Below the pieces are notes generated by a model. That model saw only the letters and a program-made list of their open reading frames with translations. It ran no database searches and was not told the DNA's origin. The position numbers were made by a program, and so were the translations under genes. A stretch of 64,000 nucleotides of DNA from Marinomonas spartinae (GTDB lineage: Bacteria; Pseudomonadota; Gammaproteobacteria; Pseudomonadales; Marinomonadaceae). Location of the stretch: NCBI RefSeq assembly GCF_016461715.1, contig NZ_JAEMUI010000006.1:62001-126000 (forward strand). Direction: 5' to 3'. Below are positions 25,226-35,398 of this stretch, piece after piece (position 1 is the stretch's first letter; the number at the start of each line of letters is the position of its first letter).

Positions 25226-25948
25226 TCAACTTGTTTCCATATTCTCTAGATAGAGGATTTCCATATGATCATCACGAGCGCACCATTTCACGTTGATATC
25301 CCAAACAGTTGTACCGTGTTCTCGATCTACTTGCCCCACCAGATAGGAAGGGCGAGGGTCTTGTTGGACAATTTGTTTAATTAAAGAGGCAATGTCTCGA
25401 TTATGCAATGCTTTATAGTCTTGGCATTGTTGATTTGCTAATGGTGAAAAGCACACGTCCATCACAGGAGAAGGGGATGGGGCAAACCCGCCTTGCGCAT
25501 TAGCTAAGCTATCGGCATAGGGAAGGTAGGGTTTTATATCGATAATGGGTGTGCCGTCTAATAGGTCAGCGCCGTGTAAATCGATAAAGACTTTTTTCTC
25601 CTCTTGGTAAATTTTGCCCAGCTTAATTACCGATAGACCTATAGGGTTTGGTCTATGGGTTGATCGGGTGGCAAACACTCCCAGCTTTTCTTTGCCCCCA
25701 AGTCGAGGAGGGCGAACCTTGGCCTTCCATTTTTCATTTAAGCAGGCATGAAAAATAAATTGAACCCATATATGGGAAAATTGCTCTAACCCATCTAGTG
25801 TATCGAGTCGATTATAAGGGGCTATCAGTTCAATGCGGGCAGTGGCTTCGGAGACGAGCCCTGGCTGGCGTGGAATACCAAATTTCTCTTTATAACAAGA
25901 ATGAGTAATACCAATGGTAGAAAAGGTGAAATTACGAAATGAAGACAC
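25226..25948 (-). CDS. trmO: tRNA (t6A37-N6) methyltransferase TrmO
   Basis: A 240-residue TsaA/YaeB-family enzyme that methylates N6-threonylcarbamoyladenosine at position 37 of certain tRNAs, using SAM bound in an unusual beta-barrel. It carries GIPRQPGLVSEATARIEL, LEQFSHIWVQFIFH, the strongly conserved GVFATRSTHRPNPIGLSVIKL, and LLDGTPIIDIKPYLPYADS. The C-terminal ~80 residues (RPSYLVGQVDREHGTTVWDINVKW) match the extension of proteobacterial members. Divergent from proA. Confidence 0.95.
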   Translation of the reverse strand: MSSFRNFTFSTIGITHSCYKEKFGIPRQPGLVSEATARIELIAPYNRLDTLDGLEQFSHIWVQFIFHACLNEKWKAKVRPPRLGGKEKLGVFATRSTHRPNPIGLSVIKLGKIYQEEKKVFIDLHGADLLDGTPIIDIKPYLPYADSLANAQGGFAPSPSPVMDVCFSPLANQQCQDYKALHNRDIASLIKQIVQQDPRPSYLVGQVDREHGTTVWDINVKWCARDDHMEILYLENMETS

Positions 25949-26077
25949 TTTGGTTTCCTTTTTCCCTTAATTCTGAGCAAAATCAATAAAAATATTGTGA
26001 TAGTATACTGTCAAGGTTAAGCCGACGTGATACTTTTGCGATTTTCATTTTATGTTTACTGGATTAGAGTTCAAATA

Positions 26078-27337
26078 ATGTCTTTAGAATCTTATATGAA
26101 TCAAATTGGTCAGCAAGCGAGAGCCGCCTCTCGTCTACTTGCTAAAGCTTCCACTACGCAAAAAAACGACGCTTTGCGCGCCATGGCAGAAGCACTGGAA
26201 GATGCACGACCTCGATTGATAGAAGAAAATGCTAAAGACATGGCTAATGGACAGGAAAAAGGGCTTGATGCCGCATTATTGGATCGTCTGTTACTAAACG
26301 ATGCTCGTATCGATGGGATGATTGAAGGGCTTAAGCAGGTCGCGGCGTTACCTGATCCCGTTGGTGAAATCACAGACATGGTGTATCGGCCATCTGGCAT
26401 TCAGGTTGGCAAAATGCGCGTGCCTTTAGGGGTGATTGGTATCATTTATGAGTCTCGACCTAATGTGACGATTGATGCGGCAAGTTTATGTTTGAAGTCT
26501 GGTAATGCAACTATTTTACGGGGTGGTTCGGAAGCCTTCCATTCTAATCAAGCGATTGCGCGGGCAGTGAGTATGGGGCTAAAAAAATCGGGTTTACCAG
26601 AAGAAGCCGTGCAGGTGTTAAATACGGTAGACCGTGATGCCGTTGGTAAGCTCATTACGATGGCTGAATATGTGGATGTGATTGTACCTCGTGGCGGCAA
26701 GAACTTAATCAAGCGCATTAGTCAGGATGCCCGGGTCCCTGTAATCAAACACCTTGATGGTAATTGTCATGTTTATATTGATGATGAAGCGGATCTTGAT
26801 AAGGCGTTTACTATCTGCATGAATGCTAAAACTCGACGTTACGGTGTCTGTGGTGCGATGGAGTCTTTGCTCATCCATAAGGGTGTGGCGAAAGAAATTT
26901 TGCCTCGTCTCGTCGCTGCTTATCAAGAAAAAGGGGTTGAATTAGTCGGGTGTGATGGCTCTCAAGCCATTTCGCCTTCTGTAATACCAGCCACAGAAGA
27001 GGACTGGTATACGGAGTATTTAGCGCCTAAGTTATCCGTTAAGTTAGTGGATGACATTGATGAGGCTATTTTGCACATCAATAAATATGGATCCCATCAT
27101 ACGGATGCAATCGTTTCCAACAGTTATACCAAAACTCGCGCTTTCATGGCAGGAGTGGATTCTTCATCAGTGATGGTCAATGCATCAACCCAATTTGCTG
27201 ATGGGTTTGAATATGGGCTTGGTGCCGAAATTGGTATCTCAACCGATAAAATACACGTACGTGGGCCTGTGGGCTTGATGGGACTAACCAGCCAAAAATA
27301 CATTGTATTGGGCGATGGTCATACCCGTGATAATTAA
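26078..27337 (+). CDS. proA: Gamma-glutamyl phosphate reductase
   Basis: A 419-residue NADPH-dependent reductase for the second step of proline synthesis, of the aldehyde dehydrogenase fold. The cofactor and substrate regions are [35 protein letters not shown] and VPRGGKNLI. The catalytic Cys is in [11 protein letters not shown]. The C-terminal [38 protein letters not shown] is classic ProA. The start is ATG 26078 ([11 protein letters not shown]). proB is not adjacent. The last codons run up to nadD. Confidence 0.97.
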   Translation: MSLESYMNQIGQQARAASRLLAKASTTQKNDALRAMAEALEDARPRLIEENAKDMANGQEKGLDAALLDRLLLNDARIDGMIEGLKQVAALPDPVGEITDMVYRPSGIQVGKMRVPLGVIGIIYESRPNVTIDAASLCLKSGNATILRGGSEAFHSNQAIARAVSMGLKKSGLPEEAVQVLNTVDRDAVGKLITMAEYVDVIVPRGGKNLIKRISQDARVPVIKHLDGNCHVYIDDEADLDKAFTICMNAKTRRYGVCGAMESLLIHKGVAKEILPRLVAAYQEKGVELVGCDGSQAISPSVIPATEEDWYTEYLAPKLSVKLVDDIDEAILHINKYGSHHTDAIVSNSYTKTRAFMAGVDSSSVMVNASTQFADGFEYGLGAEIGISTDKIHVRGPVGLMGLTSQKYIVLGDGHTRDN

Positions 27338-28010
27338 TTCAGTGACGCGTTCATCCTTAAAAGAAAGAAAGCATCCTTCTGGTACGGCGATTATGGGGGG
27401 GACTTTTGATCCCATCCATAATGGTCATTTGCGTGCAGCCGTGGAAATTGTGGACCGCTTTGCTTTTAGAGCCTTACGACTGATTCCTTGCTATCAGCCT
27501 GTGCATAAAGGTCAACCCAGTGTAACCGCACAGCAGCGTCTTGATATGGTTGAAAAAGCGATTTCTTGTGATGAGCGGCTATTAGTGGATTCACGCGAGA
27601 TTTTGCGTAAAGGCCCGAGTTATTCGATTGATACCTTAAAAGAAATTCGTCAAGAGGTTGGGCCGGACGAGCCGCTTATTATGGTATTGGGCATGGACAG
27701 TTTTTTGTCATTGCCAACTTGGCATAATTGGCAGGCGCTAATTGAGTATGCGCACCTTCTTGTGGTGTCCCGCCCAGGGTGGGAACCTGATTTTATTTCA
27801 GAGTTGCAGACATTCTGCGAAAATTGTCGTGCCACCTCAGCTCATGAGTTACAATGCGCGCCCTCAGGTTTTGTCTGGTTCGAAATGTTGCCGTCTCTAG
27901 AGATCTCTTCTAGCATGATAAGGGCGCTTTGCAAAAAGCAAGAGTCCATTGCCTATTTATTACCCGAACCTGTACAGAACTACATTAAGCAAAATAATTT
28001 ATATCTATAG
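27315..28010 (+). CDS. nadD: Nicotinate-nucleotide adenylyltransferase
   Basis: Converts nicotinate mononucleotide plus ATP to deamido-NAD. The nucleotidyltransferase signature [15 protein letters not shown] and the C-terminal [10 protein letters not shown] (ISSTxIR) are intact, with [17 protein letters not shown] between them. Position relative to rsfS and rlmH is the conserved one. The start is uncertain: ATG 27315 overlaps proA by 23 bases, GTG 27342 follows the proA stop by four bases, and neither has a clear ribosome site, which suggests coupling to proA. Confidence 0.94.
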   Translation: MVIPVIINSVTRSSLKERKHPSGTAIMGGTFDPIHNGHLRAAVEIVDRFAFRALRLIPCYQPVHKGQPSVTAQQRLDMVEKAISCDERLLVDSREILRKGPSYSIDTLKEIRQEVGPDEPLIMVLGMDSFLSLPTWHNWQALIEYAHLLVVSRPGWEPDFISELQTFCENCRATSAHELQCAPSGFVWFEMLPSLEISSSMIRALCKKQESIAYLLPEPVQNYIKQNNLYL

Positions 28011-28024
28011 GAAAATGTAAAAAT

Positions 28025-28378
28025 ATGAGTCAACCTAACTTCACAGCGGATCAAATCTTAGCTTTTGCGGTCGAAGCACTAGAGGATGTAAAAGGGGACA
28101 AGATTACTGTGTTGAACGTAGCGAATCATACTGACATGATGGATTACATGGTCATTTGTACCGGTACTTCCAAACGTCATGTGAATGCACTTGGACAAAA
28201 TGTATTTGAGCACCTTAAGGCACAGGGCCTTCAGCCTCTTGGCTCAGAAGGTCGAGGTATGGGAAGTGACTGGGTTTTGGTTGATCTGCATGATGTGGTT
28301 GTGCACGTGATGACAGAAGAGGCTCGAGCTTTCTATGATCTTGAAAAACTATGGGATATCAAACCAGAAGTAATGTAA
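28025..28378 (+). CDS. rsfS: Ribosome silencing factor RsfS
   Basis: A 117-residue protein of the YbeB/RsfS family, which binds L14 on the large subunit and blocks subunit joining in starvation. The family core is [32 protein letters not shown], and [21 protein letters not shown], with the C-terminal FYDLEKLW. It sits 14 bases after nadD and 10 bases before rlmH, the usual nadD-rsfS-rlmH order. Confidence 0.97.
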   Translation: MSQPNFTADQILAFAVEALEDVKGDKITVLNVANHTDMMDYMVICTGTSKRHVNALGQNVFEHLKAQGLQPLGSEGRGMGSDWVLVDLHDVVVHVMTEEARAFYDLEKLWDIKPEVM

Positions 28379-28388
28379 GGCACCTGTA

Positions 28389-28856
28389 ATGCGCGTTCGA
28401 CTGATTGCTGTAGGTAATAAAATGCCCCAATGGGTGACAACAGGGTACGACGAATATGCTAAACGTCTACCTAAGGATTTTGCTCTAGAGTTATTGGAAA
28501 TTCCTATGTCGCCTCGCGGCAAAAACACAGATATCTCCAAGGCGATTCGTAAGGAAGGCGACGCGATGCTCGAGGCGATTCCATCAGGTGATAAGGTTAT
28601 CGCGTTGGAAGTGTTGGGAAAAGAATGGTCTACGGAGCAACTTGCTGAACAAACAGAACAATGGCGCATGGACGGCTATAATGTAAGTTTGCTCGTCGGC
28701 GGCCCTGATGGCCTAGATCCAAGGTGTACGGGACGGGCCGATCAGGTATGGTCGCTGTCTCGTTTAACATTGCCTCATCCAATGGTAAGGATTCTTTTAG
28801 CCGAGCAGATCTATCGTGCTTGGACTTTGATGAATAATCATCCATACCACCGCTAA
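28389..28856 (+). CDS. rlmH: 23S rRNA pseudouridine-1915 N3-methyltransferase RlmH
   Basis: A 155-residue SPOUT methyltransferase acting on pseudouridine 1915 of 23S rRNA in the assembled 70S ribosome. It starts [28 protein letters not shown], has the knotted SAM site [11 protein letters not shown], and ends [28 protein letters not shown], all nearly invariant in the family. The family's full length is kept. Confidence 0.97.
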   Translation: MRVRLIAVGNKMPQWVTTGYDEYAKRLPKDFALELLEIPMSPRGKNTDISKAIRKEGDAMLEAIPSGDKVIALEVLGKEWSTEQLAEQTEQWRMDGYNVSLLVGGPDGLDPRCTGRADQVWSLSRLTLPHPMVRILLAEQIYRAWTLMNNHPYHR

Positions 28857-28867
28857 AGGGGCGTTAG

Positions 28868-30742
28868 GTGAGTCATCGACATCAAAACTTTCGTAATTAT
28901 CGTCAAGAGAGACAGGTCACTCGAAATCGCATCATCGCCTCGGCTGTTTTTGTTCTACTTCTCGTCAGCGTTTTGCTGGGGCGTTTGTTTTATTTACAAA
29001 TACTGCAACATAAGGTTTATGAGACTAAAGCTGATGATAACCGAGTATTACTGCTTTCTATTCCGCCCACTCGTGGTTTGATTTATGACCGTAATGGTGT
29101 TGTCTTAGCCGACAATCGGCCGATACACAGTTTAACGGTTGTCCCCGAACGCATTAAAAGTGTTGCTTGGTTAAAAAAACAGCTTGCAGGCGTTATTGAT
29201 ATCACTCCTGACGAATGGCATGACTTTGAACAAAAACTCAAAGAGTATCGCCGTCCCTACCAACCAATCACTCTAAAGTCGCAGTTAACGGATGCCCAGT
29301 GGGCACGTGTTGCTGTGGATTTATATAAATTAGATGGTGTGCAAGTCGAGGCTCAGTTGACGCGATACTATCCCTATGGAAAAGCGTTCGCTCATGCCAT
29401 TGGTTATGTTGGTCGCATCACTGAAAAAGATCTAGATCGAGTGGATAAACAAGCCTATCAAGGGGCTCTTTTCATCGGTAAAACTGGTGTGGAAGGGTAT
29501 TATGAGCATGTTCTATTTGGTAAGCCTGGTATTAGTAAGGTCGAAGTCAACGCCCGTGGACGTATTATGGAGGAACTGGGCAGGACACCGCCAGTACCCG
29601 GCAAAAGCATCCATTTGTATTTGGATGCTCGGCTACAGCAATACGCTTATGATTTGCTAGGAAATTATAAAGGTTCTGTGGTCGCTATTGATCCTAACAC
29701 AGGGGGTATTTTAGCCCTCGTCTCTAAGCCTGGATTTAATCCGAATTTATTCGTCCGAGGCATTTCAAGTAAAGACTATGCCGCTTTGCGTAATTCGAAA
29801 GAACTACCATTGTTTAATCGAGCATTGCGTGGAGGGTACCCGCCCGCTTCGACGATTAAACCCTATATGGCCCTAGCAGGCCTTCAATACGGCTATTCTT
29901 CATGGACTGAACGCTATTTTGCTAAAGGGTATTATCAAATTAACCCTGGTGGGCGTAAGTACCGTGACTGGAAACGTGGTGGACATGGCTGGATTAACCT
30001 TCAGCGTGCCATTATCGAGTCGGTGGATACCTATTTCTATCAACTAGCGGATAAAATGGGGATCACACCTATTCATGACTTTTTATCTCGTTTTGGTTTT
30101 GGCAAAAGCTATTTGCTGGATCTATATGGTGCAAGCGATGGCATATTGCCTTCTAAGGCGTGGAAAAGAGCCAAATACAATCAGCCTTGGTATACAGGCG
30201 ATTCGGTGAACGTGGGTATTGGGCAAGGCTATATGGTGGCTACGCCTATGCAAATGGCAACGGCCGTATCCATTATTGCGGCACGTGGACATTATTATTA
30301 CCCACGTATGGTGAAGGATATTGGAGATAAGCCAGCGACCTTTGACGGTAAAGGTGGAGTGCATAACCTGATTTTGAAGGATCAAAGCAATTGGGACAAA
30401 ATTATTACCGCTATGCATAAGGTGATTACCGACCCCAAAGGTACAGGGCGTCGTATAGATGGGACTGATTATACCATTGCCGGTAAAACGGGGACTGGGC
30501 AGGTATTCAGCTTGCAAGATGGCCAAGAATATGAAGCCAATAAACTGGCTAAGCGATTGCATGACCATGCTTTGTTTATTGCTTTTGCGCCTATTGATAA
30601 ACCCAAAATTGCGATATTTGCGATTTTTGAAAACGGTGGTAGTGCAGCAAAGCCTGCCGAATTAACCAAAAAATTATTTGATGCTTACATTGATGGAAAA
30701 TATCCCAAGCGTTATGACTATTTAAAAGGTAATAGCAAGTGA
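28868..30742 (+). CDS. mrdA: Penicillin-binding protein 2 (elongation transpeptidase)
   Basis: A 624-residue inner-membrane transpeptidase of the rod-shape elongasome. One membrane helix (about 22-43) is followed by the pedestal domain (PPTRGLIYDRNGVVLADN) and the transpeptidase domain with catalytic Ser in PPASTIKPYMAL, the SVD motif in ESVDTYFYQLAD and KTG in AGKTGTGQVF. VNVGIGQGYMVATPMQMA is typical of PBP2. The start is GTG 28868 with a G-rich ribosome site. Its stop overlaps the GTG start of rodA by four bases. Confidence 0.97.
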   Translation: MSHRHQNFRNYRQERQVTRNRIIASAVFVLLLVSVLLGRLFYLQILQHKVYETKADDNRVLLLSIPPTRGLIYDRNGVVLADNRPIHSLTVVPERIKSVAWLKKQLAGVIDITPDEWHDFEQKLKEYRRPYQPITLKSQLTDAQWARVAVDLYKLDGVQVEAQLTRYYPYGKAFAHAIGYVGRITEKDLDRVDKQAYQGALFIGKTGVEGYYEHVLFGKPGISKVEVNARGRIMEELGRTPPVPGKSIHLYLDARLQQYAYDLLGNYKGSVVAIDPNTGGILALVSKPGFNPNLFVRGISSKDYAALRNSKELPLFNRALRGGYPPASTIKPYMALAGLQYGYSSWTERYFAKGYYQINPGGRKYRDWKRGGHGWINLQRAIIESVDTYFYQLADKMGITPIHDFLSRFGFGKSYLLDLYGASDGILPSKAWKRAKYNQPWYTGDSVNVGIGQGYMVATPMQMATAVSIIAARGHYYYPRMVKDIGDKPATFDGKGGVHNLILKDQSNWDKIITAMHKVITDPKGTGRRIDGTDYTIAGKTGTGQVFSLQDGQEYEANKLAKRLHDHALFIAFAPIDKPKIAIFAIFENGGSAAKPAELTKKLFDAYIDGKYPKRYDYLKGNSK

Positions 30743-31860
30743 GAGATAGTTTTTTTGAAAGGGTGGTGGCGTTTACTAATGCTCGCCTGTGGAAATTAAT
30801 CCATCTGGATATCTTGTTACTCGGCGCCTTGCTGTTATTGATGGCGGGTGGCTTGATTGTACTTTATTCAGCATCAGGTGAAAATATCGGCATGGTAGAG
30901 CGGCAAGGCGTGCGTTTTATCATTGGTATGGGGGTATGTTTAGGGCTTGCTCAGCTTCCTCCAAAATACATGCGTCGTGCCTCGCCTGCGCTATTTGCTT
31001 TTATAGTGGTGTTATTAATTGCGGTATTACTGTTTGGTATTGGTGCTAAGGGGGCTCAGCGTTGGTTAGGCTTACCTGGTGGGCTGCGTTTTCAGCCTTC
31101 GGAATTGATGAAAATTGTTATGCCCATGACGATAGCTTGGTACTTCTCTGATCGACAATTACCGCCTAGGTATAATGAAGTCTTAGTGGTGCTTGGTTTG
31201 ATCATAGTCCCCGTTTTGATGATTGCCAAACAGCCTGATTTAGGGACGGCATTGCTGGTGGCTGTGTCGGGGATTTTTGTTTTGTTTTTAGCCGGACTGG
31301 GGTGGCGTTACATTCTGGGAGCGGCTGTTTTAGCTCCTATTGCGGGTTATGTGCTATGGCATTTCATGCATGATTATCAACGACAACGAGTGTTAACGCT
31401 GCTGGATCCCGAAAGTGATCCCCTAGGTGCAGGTTGGAATATAATTCAATCCAAAACGGCCATCGGTTCGGGAGGGCTATATGGCAAAGGATGGATGGAA
31501 GGCACCCAAGCGCAACTCAATTTTTTACCCGAAAGCCATACGGATTTTATTATCGCGGTATTAGCAGAGGAATTTGGCTTGATTGGTTGTTGTTTGCTGT
31601 TATTTGGCTACCTATTAGTTATTTCCCGTGGCTTATATATTGCTGCGAATGCTGAAGATAATTACGCGCGTTTGTTAGCAGGTAGTCTAACTTTGACGTT
31701 TTTTGTTTATGTTTTTGTAAATATTGGCATGGTCTCAGGCATTTTGCCTGTGGTTGGGGTACCCTTGCCACTCGTGAGTTACGGAGGGACGTCTATTATT
31801 ACGATCATGGCAACCTTTGGAATTCTGATGTCAGTGCAAACACATAAAAGAGCGAGATGA
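30739..31860 (+). CDS. mrdB: Peptidoglycan glycosyltransferase RodA
   Basis: A 373-residue SEDS polymerase with about ten membrane segments that works with PBP2 in lateral wall growth. It has LIVLYSASGEN, RFQPSELMKIVMPM, and KQPDLGTALLV, which carries the Asp of the SEDS active-site region. GSGGLYGKGWMEGTQAQLNFLPESHTDFI and the C-terminal PLPLVSYGGTSIITIMATFG are also SEDS hallmarks. The GTG start lies inside the mrdA stop (GTGA), and its stop overlaps mltB as ATGA, so the three are translationally coupled. Confidence 0.97.
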   Translation: MRDSFFERVVAFTNARLWKLIHLDILLLGALLLLMAGGLIVLYSASGENIGMVERQGVRFIIGMGVCLGLAQLPPKYMRRASPALFAFIVVLLIAVLLFGIGAKGAQRWLGLPGGLRFQPSELMKIVMPMTIAWYFSDRQLPPRYNEVLVVLGLIIVPVLMIAKQPDLGTALLVAVSGIFVLFLAGLGWRYILGAAVLAPIAGYVLWHFMHDYQRQRVLTLLDPESDPLGAGWNIIQSKTAIGSGGLYGKGWMEGTQAQLNFLPESHTDFIIAVLAEEFGLIGCCLLLFGYLLVISRGLYIAANAEDNYARLLAGSLTLTFFVYVFVNIGMVSGILPVVGVPLPLVSYGGTSIITIMATFGILMSVQTHKRAR

Positions 31861-32927
31861 TGATAAAACTAGCATTAGGGATGTTACTAGTGCTTGGTCT
31901 GTCTGGGTGCAGTACCATGAGCCAAAGCAAAGAAACACTGCAGGAAGGTAATCGACTGGGGGTCAGTAACACGCTGTTGAAAGATGCCCCAGACTCATAT
32001 AAAGACTCCTATGCCGCAGACCCAGAAGTACAGGCATTTATTCAGCAGATGGTGCGGGAAGATCACTATAACAAAGCAACGTTAGAGTTGGCTTTTTCGC
32101 GGATTAAGCCTCGTGAAACGGTTATCACTAAATCCAATAATCAGCCTGAAGTGATCACACCTTTTTATGATTATCGGAAAAATTTCCTGACTAAAAAACG
32201 CATAGAGGAAGGGCGGGCATTTGCCAAGAAAAATCACTATTGGCTGGAAAAAGCGCAGCAAGAATATGGCGTCGATTGGCATGTAATTGTTGCGTTAATA
32301 GGTGTTGAAACCTATTACGGCCGCATTACTGGGGGAAAGGATGTTTTTACTTCCCTCGCGACGTTGGCGTTTAATTATCCCCGTCGCCAAGACTACTTTC
32401 AAAAGGAATTACGGGCTTATTTGCTACTTGCTCGCAAGGAAGGTTGGAAAATTGGGGGAACAGACGGTTCTTACTCTGGCGCTATGGGCATGGTGCAGTT
32501 TATGCCGACCAATTACCAAAAATTAGCCGTAGACTTTGATGGTGATGGTCATGTGGATCTTTGGAACTCCGATGCGGATGCCATTGGTAGTGTCGCAAAT
32601 TATATGAAGCATCATGGCTGGGAATACGGTAAGCCTTGTTTGGTTTTAGCACAGGTAAAAGATGCTAAGAAAATCTCTGATTGGGTGAATTTTCAACGTA
32701 AGCCAGTGAAGACAGCAGAAGAATGGTCTAAGTTGGGCGTCTTGCCTAGCCAGCCATTTCTACCTGAAAAAATGGGGCTGATCGGATTGCATACAGCAAA
32801 AAATGAAACCACCTACTGGTTGGCCTATGAGAACTTCTACACAATAATGGATTACAACCCAAGCAGACGCTACGCGATGGCTGTGCTTGAGCTTGCAAAG
32901 AGTATCGATAGTAATGAAGCTCACTAG
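31857..32927 (+). CDS. mltB: Membrane-bound lytic murein transglycosylase B
   Basis: A 356-residue outer-membrane lipoprotein that cleaves glycan strands. The signal peptide ends in the lipobox LSGCS (Cys at 18). The catalytic domain has YGVDWHVIVALIGVETYYGRITG, with the catalytic Glu, followed by DVFTSLATLAFNYPRRQDYF, SYSGAMGMVQFMPTNY and DGDGHVDLWNSDADAIGSVANYMKHHGW, typical of family-3 transglycosylases. It overlaps the end of rodA by four bases and the start of rlpA by 14. Confidence 0.95.
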   Translation: MMIKLALGMLLVLGLSGCSTMSQSKETLQEGNRLGVSNTLLKDAPDSYKDSYAADPEVQAFIQQMVREDHYNKATLELAFSRIKPRETVITKSNNQPEVITPFYDYRKNFLTKKRIEEGRAFAKKNHYWLEKAQQEYGVDWHVIVALIGVETYYGRITGGKDVFTSLATLAFNYPRRQDYFQKELRAYLLLARKEGWKIGGTDGSYSGAMGMVQFMPTNYQKLAVDFDGDGHVDLWNSDADAIGSVANYMKHHGWEYGKPCLVLAQVKDAKKISDWVNFQRKPVKTAEEWSKLGVLPSQPFLPEKMGLIGLHTAKNETTYWLAYENFYTIMDYNPSRRYAMAVLELAKSIDSNEAH

Positions 32928-33837
32928 CCTCTTAGTGCTCTCCATAATGTCCCTGTTGTCTTTGAGTGGCTGCGTGAGTAACGCTTCAAAGCCACTTGAT
33001 TATGACCGAGCATCTGGAGGAGGGCGCTATAGCCTTTTGCAAGATAAAGCACCCGATCATGATGTAAAAGTGGATCACCTACCTGATTTGGTGCCCAAAT
33101 GGGAGCCAAGAAGTGTTGGTGGTAATAAAAGCCCTTACGAAGTTTGGGGGAAAAAGTATTGGGTGATGAAGTCGGCAAAAGGTTATGTCGCTGAGGGAAT
33201 AGCGTCTTGGTATGGTCTGAAGTTTCACGGTCATACCACTTCAAATGGGGAAAAATATGATATGTATGCCTTCTCTGCCGCTCATAAAACCCTACCAATA
33301 CCAACTTATTTGAAGGTAACAAACTTAGGAAATGGTCGCACTGTGATTGTTCGAGTGAACGACAGAGGACCGTTTCATGGTAATCGATTGATCGATTTAT
33401 CGTACGCCGCAGCGGTAAGGTTAGGGTTTCAAAAAAAGGGGCTTGCTCATGTGCGTATTCAGGCTATTACGGTCCCTAAAGGCGGCACTTATAACCCAGA
33501 TTTGGATACAGCGGGGTCTTCTAAAAAAGAAGTAAATCCCCCTATAGTATTGGCTTCAGAGCCCGCTAAAGAGGATCAGAGATCCGCTGAGAAAAGCTTA
33601 ACTTTCACCCACTTACAAGCCGGTGCTTTCTCAACAAAAGAAGCGGCTGAGCGCTTAAAAAATAGGTTGGTTCAGGTATTTGATACACAGATTAAAGTAG
33701 CAATAATCAAACAAAGTGATGGGTTGTATAAGGTGTTTTTAGGACCTTATTCGAACGATGAAGCGTTGGCGTTGTGGCAGAAAAAATTACTGGATGCAGG
33801 CTTTACAAAACCCATACGTGTTGCTCTGATTCCGTAA
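32914..33837 (+). CDS. rlpA: RlpA septal lytic transglycosylase (DPBB + SPOR)
   Basis: A 307-residue lipoprotein (lipobox LSGC, Cys at about 19). The double-psi beta-barrel domain carries GIASWYGLKFHGHTTSNGEKYD, FSAAHKTLPIPTYLKVTNLGNGRTVIVRVNDRGPF and RLIDLSYAAA. The C-terminal ~75 residues form a SPOR domain (HLQAGAFSTKEAAERLKNRL, YKVFLGPYSNDEAL) that binds denuded glycan at division sites. In Pseudomonas RlpA cleaves such strands. I chose ATG 32914, which yields a clean signal peptide; it overlaps mltB. Confidence 0.94.
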   Translation: MKLTSLLVLSIMSLLSLSGCVSNASKPLDYDRASGGGRYSLLQDKAPDHDVKVDHLPDLVPKWEPRSVGGNKSPYEVWGKKYWVMKSAKGYVAEGIASWYGLKFHGHTTSNGEKYDMYAFSAAHKTLPIPTYLKVTNLGNGRTVIVRVNDRGPFHGNRLIDLSYAAAVRLGFQKKGLAHVRIQAITVPKGGTYNPDLDTAGSSKKEVNPPIVLASEPAKEDQRSAEKSLTFTHLQAGAFSTKEAAERLKNRLVQVFDTQIKVAIIKQSDGLYKVFLGPYSNDEALALWQKKLLDAGFTKPIRVALIP

Positions 33838-33906
33838 AGACGGTGTTGGCGTACTAGAGATTCCAAATTGCCTCTAGTATCATTTGTAAACTTTTCCAAT
33901 GAGACG

Positions 33907-35067
33907 ATGTTGTACAGTATGAAGCGATTCCTAATATTCTTATCCGTATTTCTAGGTTTAACGGCCACTGCACTTCGCGCAGAACCTACTTTTATCCCAG
34001 CGCCACCTGAAATAGCAGCTAAAAGTTATATATTAATGGATGCTAAAACGGGCGATATCATTGTTCAGCACAATGCTGACGAGAAATTGCCTCCAGCCAG
34101 TTTGACAAAGCTAATGACGGCGTATGTCACTGAGTACGAATTGGCCCGAGGTGATATTTCACTTGATGATAAAGTGAGAATCAGTGAGAAAGCTTGGCGT
34201 ATGGGGGGGTCTCGAACCTTTCTTCGTGAAGGCAGTGTCGTACCACTAAGAACCTTGATTCAAGGAATGATTGTGCAGTCAGGTAACGATGCCACGGTTG
34301 CCATCGCAGAACATGTTGCTGGTAGCGAGTCTGCTTTTGTGGATTTGATGAATCAGCATGCTAAATTGCTTGGTATGAAGGACTCGCACTTCTCTGATGC
34401 AACAGGCTATCCTATCCCTGATCATTACTCTAGTGCCCATGATATTGCGATTGTGGCCAGAGCAATCATTAATGATTACCCACAGAATTATCATTTCTAT
34501 AAAGAGAAATATTTCACTTATAATGGCATCCGTCAGCCAAATCGTAACCGCCTATTATGGCGTGATCCTTCAGTAGATGGCTTGAAAACGGGTCATACTG
34601 AAGCGGCTGGTTATTGTTTAGCGGCTTCTGCTCTTCGTAATGGTACGCGTTTGATTTCTGTCGTTATGGGCACGAAAACAGATGAGGCACGTGCGACTCA
34701 GTCACAAAAACTATTGGATTACGGTTTCCGTTATTATCAAACCCGTAAGCTGTATAGTAAAGGTCAGGTTATTGCTAATGCTACCGTTTGGGGCGGCGCT
34801 AAGAATAGCGTGAAAGTTGGTTTTACGGATGATGTGCTTGTGACATTACCACGCCAAGATGCTGAATCAATTCCTGCTAAACTGCAGTTGAAACCTGTGA
34901 TTGAAGCCCCTATTAAGGTGGGTGATGTCTTGGGTAAAATTATCGTTGGTACTGACGGTAATACGATTCTTGAGCGTAATGTTGTTGCTCTTGAGCCGGT
35001 TAAACAAGGTGGTTTCTTCAAACGTATGTTTGATAAAATCAAACTGTTTTTTATGAATTTGTTTTAG
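33907..35067 (+). CDS. dacA: D-alanyl-D-alanine carboxypeptidase (PBP5/6 family)
   Basis: A serine DD-carboxypeptidase of about 386 residues that trims pentapeptide stems. After a signal peptide (MKRFLIFLSVFLGLTATALRA), catalytic SLTK occurs in PPASLTKLMTAY, with SGN in VQSGNDATVA and KTG in DGLKTGHTEAAGYC. The C-terminal domain ends in an amphipathic helix (GGFFKRMFDKIKLFFMNLF) that anchors such enzymes to the inner membrane. The start is ATG 33907 or 33919; both give the signal peptide. Part of the rlpA-dacA-ybeD-lipB run. Confidence 0.95.
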   Translation: MLYSMKRFLIFLSVFLGLTATALRAEPTFIPAPPEIAAKSYILMDAKTGDIIVQHNADEKLPPASLTKLMTAYVTEYELARGDISLDDKVRISEKAWRMGGSRTFLREGSVVPLRTLIQGMIVQSGNDATVAIAEHVAGSESAFVDLMNQHAKLLGMKDSHFSDATGYPIPDHYSSAHDIAIVARAIINDYPQNYHFYKEKYFTYNGIRQPNRNRLLWRDPSVDGLKTGHTEAAGYCLAASALRNGTRLISVVMGTKTDEARATQSQKLLDYGFRYYQTRKLYSKGQVIANATVWGGAKNSVKVGFTDDVLVTLPRQDAESIPAKLQLKPVIEAPIKVGDVLGKIIVGTDGNTILERNVVALEPVKQGGFFKRMFDKIKLFFMNLF

Positions 35068-35092
35068 GCCCTAACGGCCAAGTGGAATATTA

Positions 35093-35398
35093 ATGGCTTT
35101 AATTACGAAAAATGGCGATCAAGCCGCCAACAGGGTGGATGCACCAAAAATTGAATTTCCTTGTGAAAATTATGTAATCAAGGTGGTATCCATTGACGTT
35201 GAGGGTGGACACGCTGAAATTGTTGAGCGATTGAAGGTGCATGCACCAGAGTTGGATCCTAAGGCAACTGGGATAAATCGTTCAAGCAAGGGGCGTTTCG
35301 TTAGTTATAGCTTTCGTATTCTAGCAACAGGTGAAGAGCAGCTATCTGCTCTTCACGCTGATTTAATGGATATTGAATTTGTTAAGATGGTTATGTAA
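35093..35398 (+). CDS. ybeD: YbeD family (DUF493) small regulator-like protein
   Basis: A 101-residue protein with [14 protein letters not shown] and [38 protein letters not shown], the DUF493 core, an ACT-like alpha/beta fold. It is always near lipB, and a link to lipoate metabolism is presumed; biochemical function is not established. Its stop overlaps the lipB ATG (TAATG). Confidence 0.9.
   Translation: MALITKNGDQAANRVDAPKIEFPCENYVIKVVSIDVEGGHAEIVERLKVHAPELDPKATGINRSSKGRFVSYSFRILATGEEQLSALHADLMDIEFVKMVM

Noticed and set aside
27303..27341. N-terminal extension of nadD inside proA
   Set aside because: The extra residues do not resemble NadD; only the start choice is uncertain, not a fusion.
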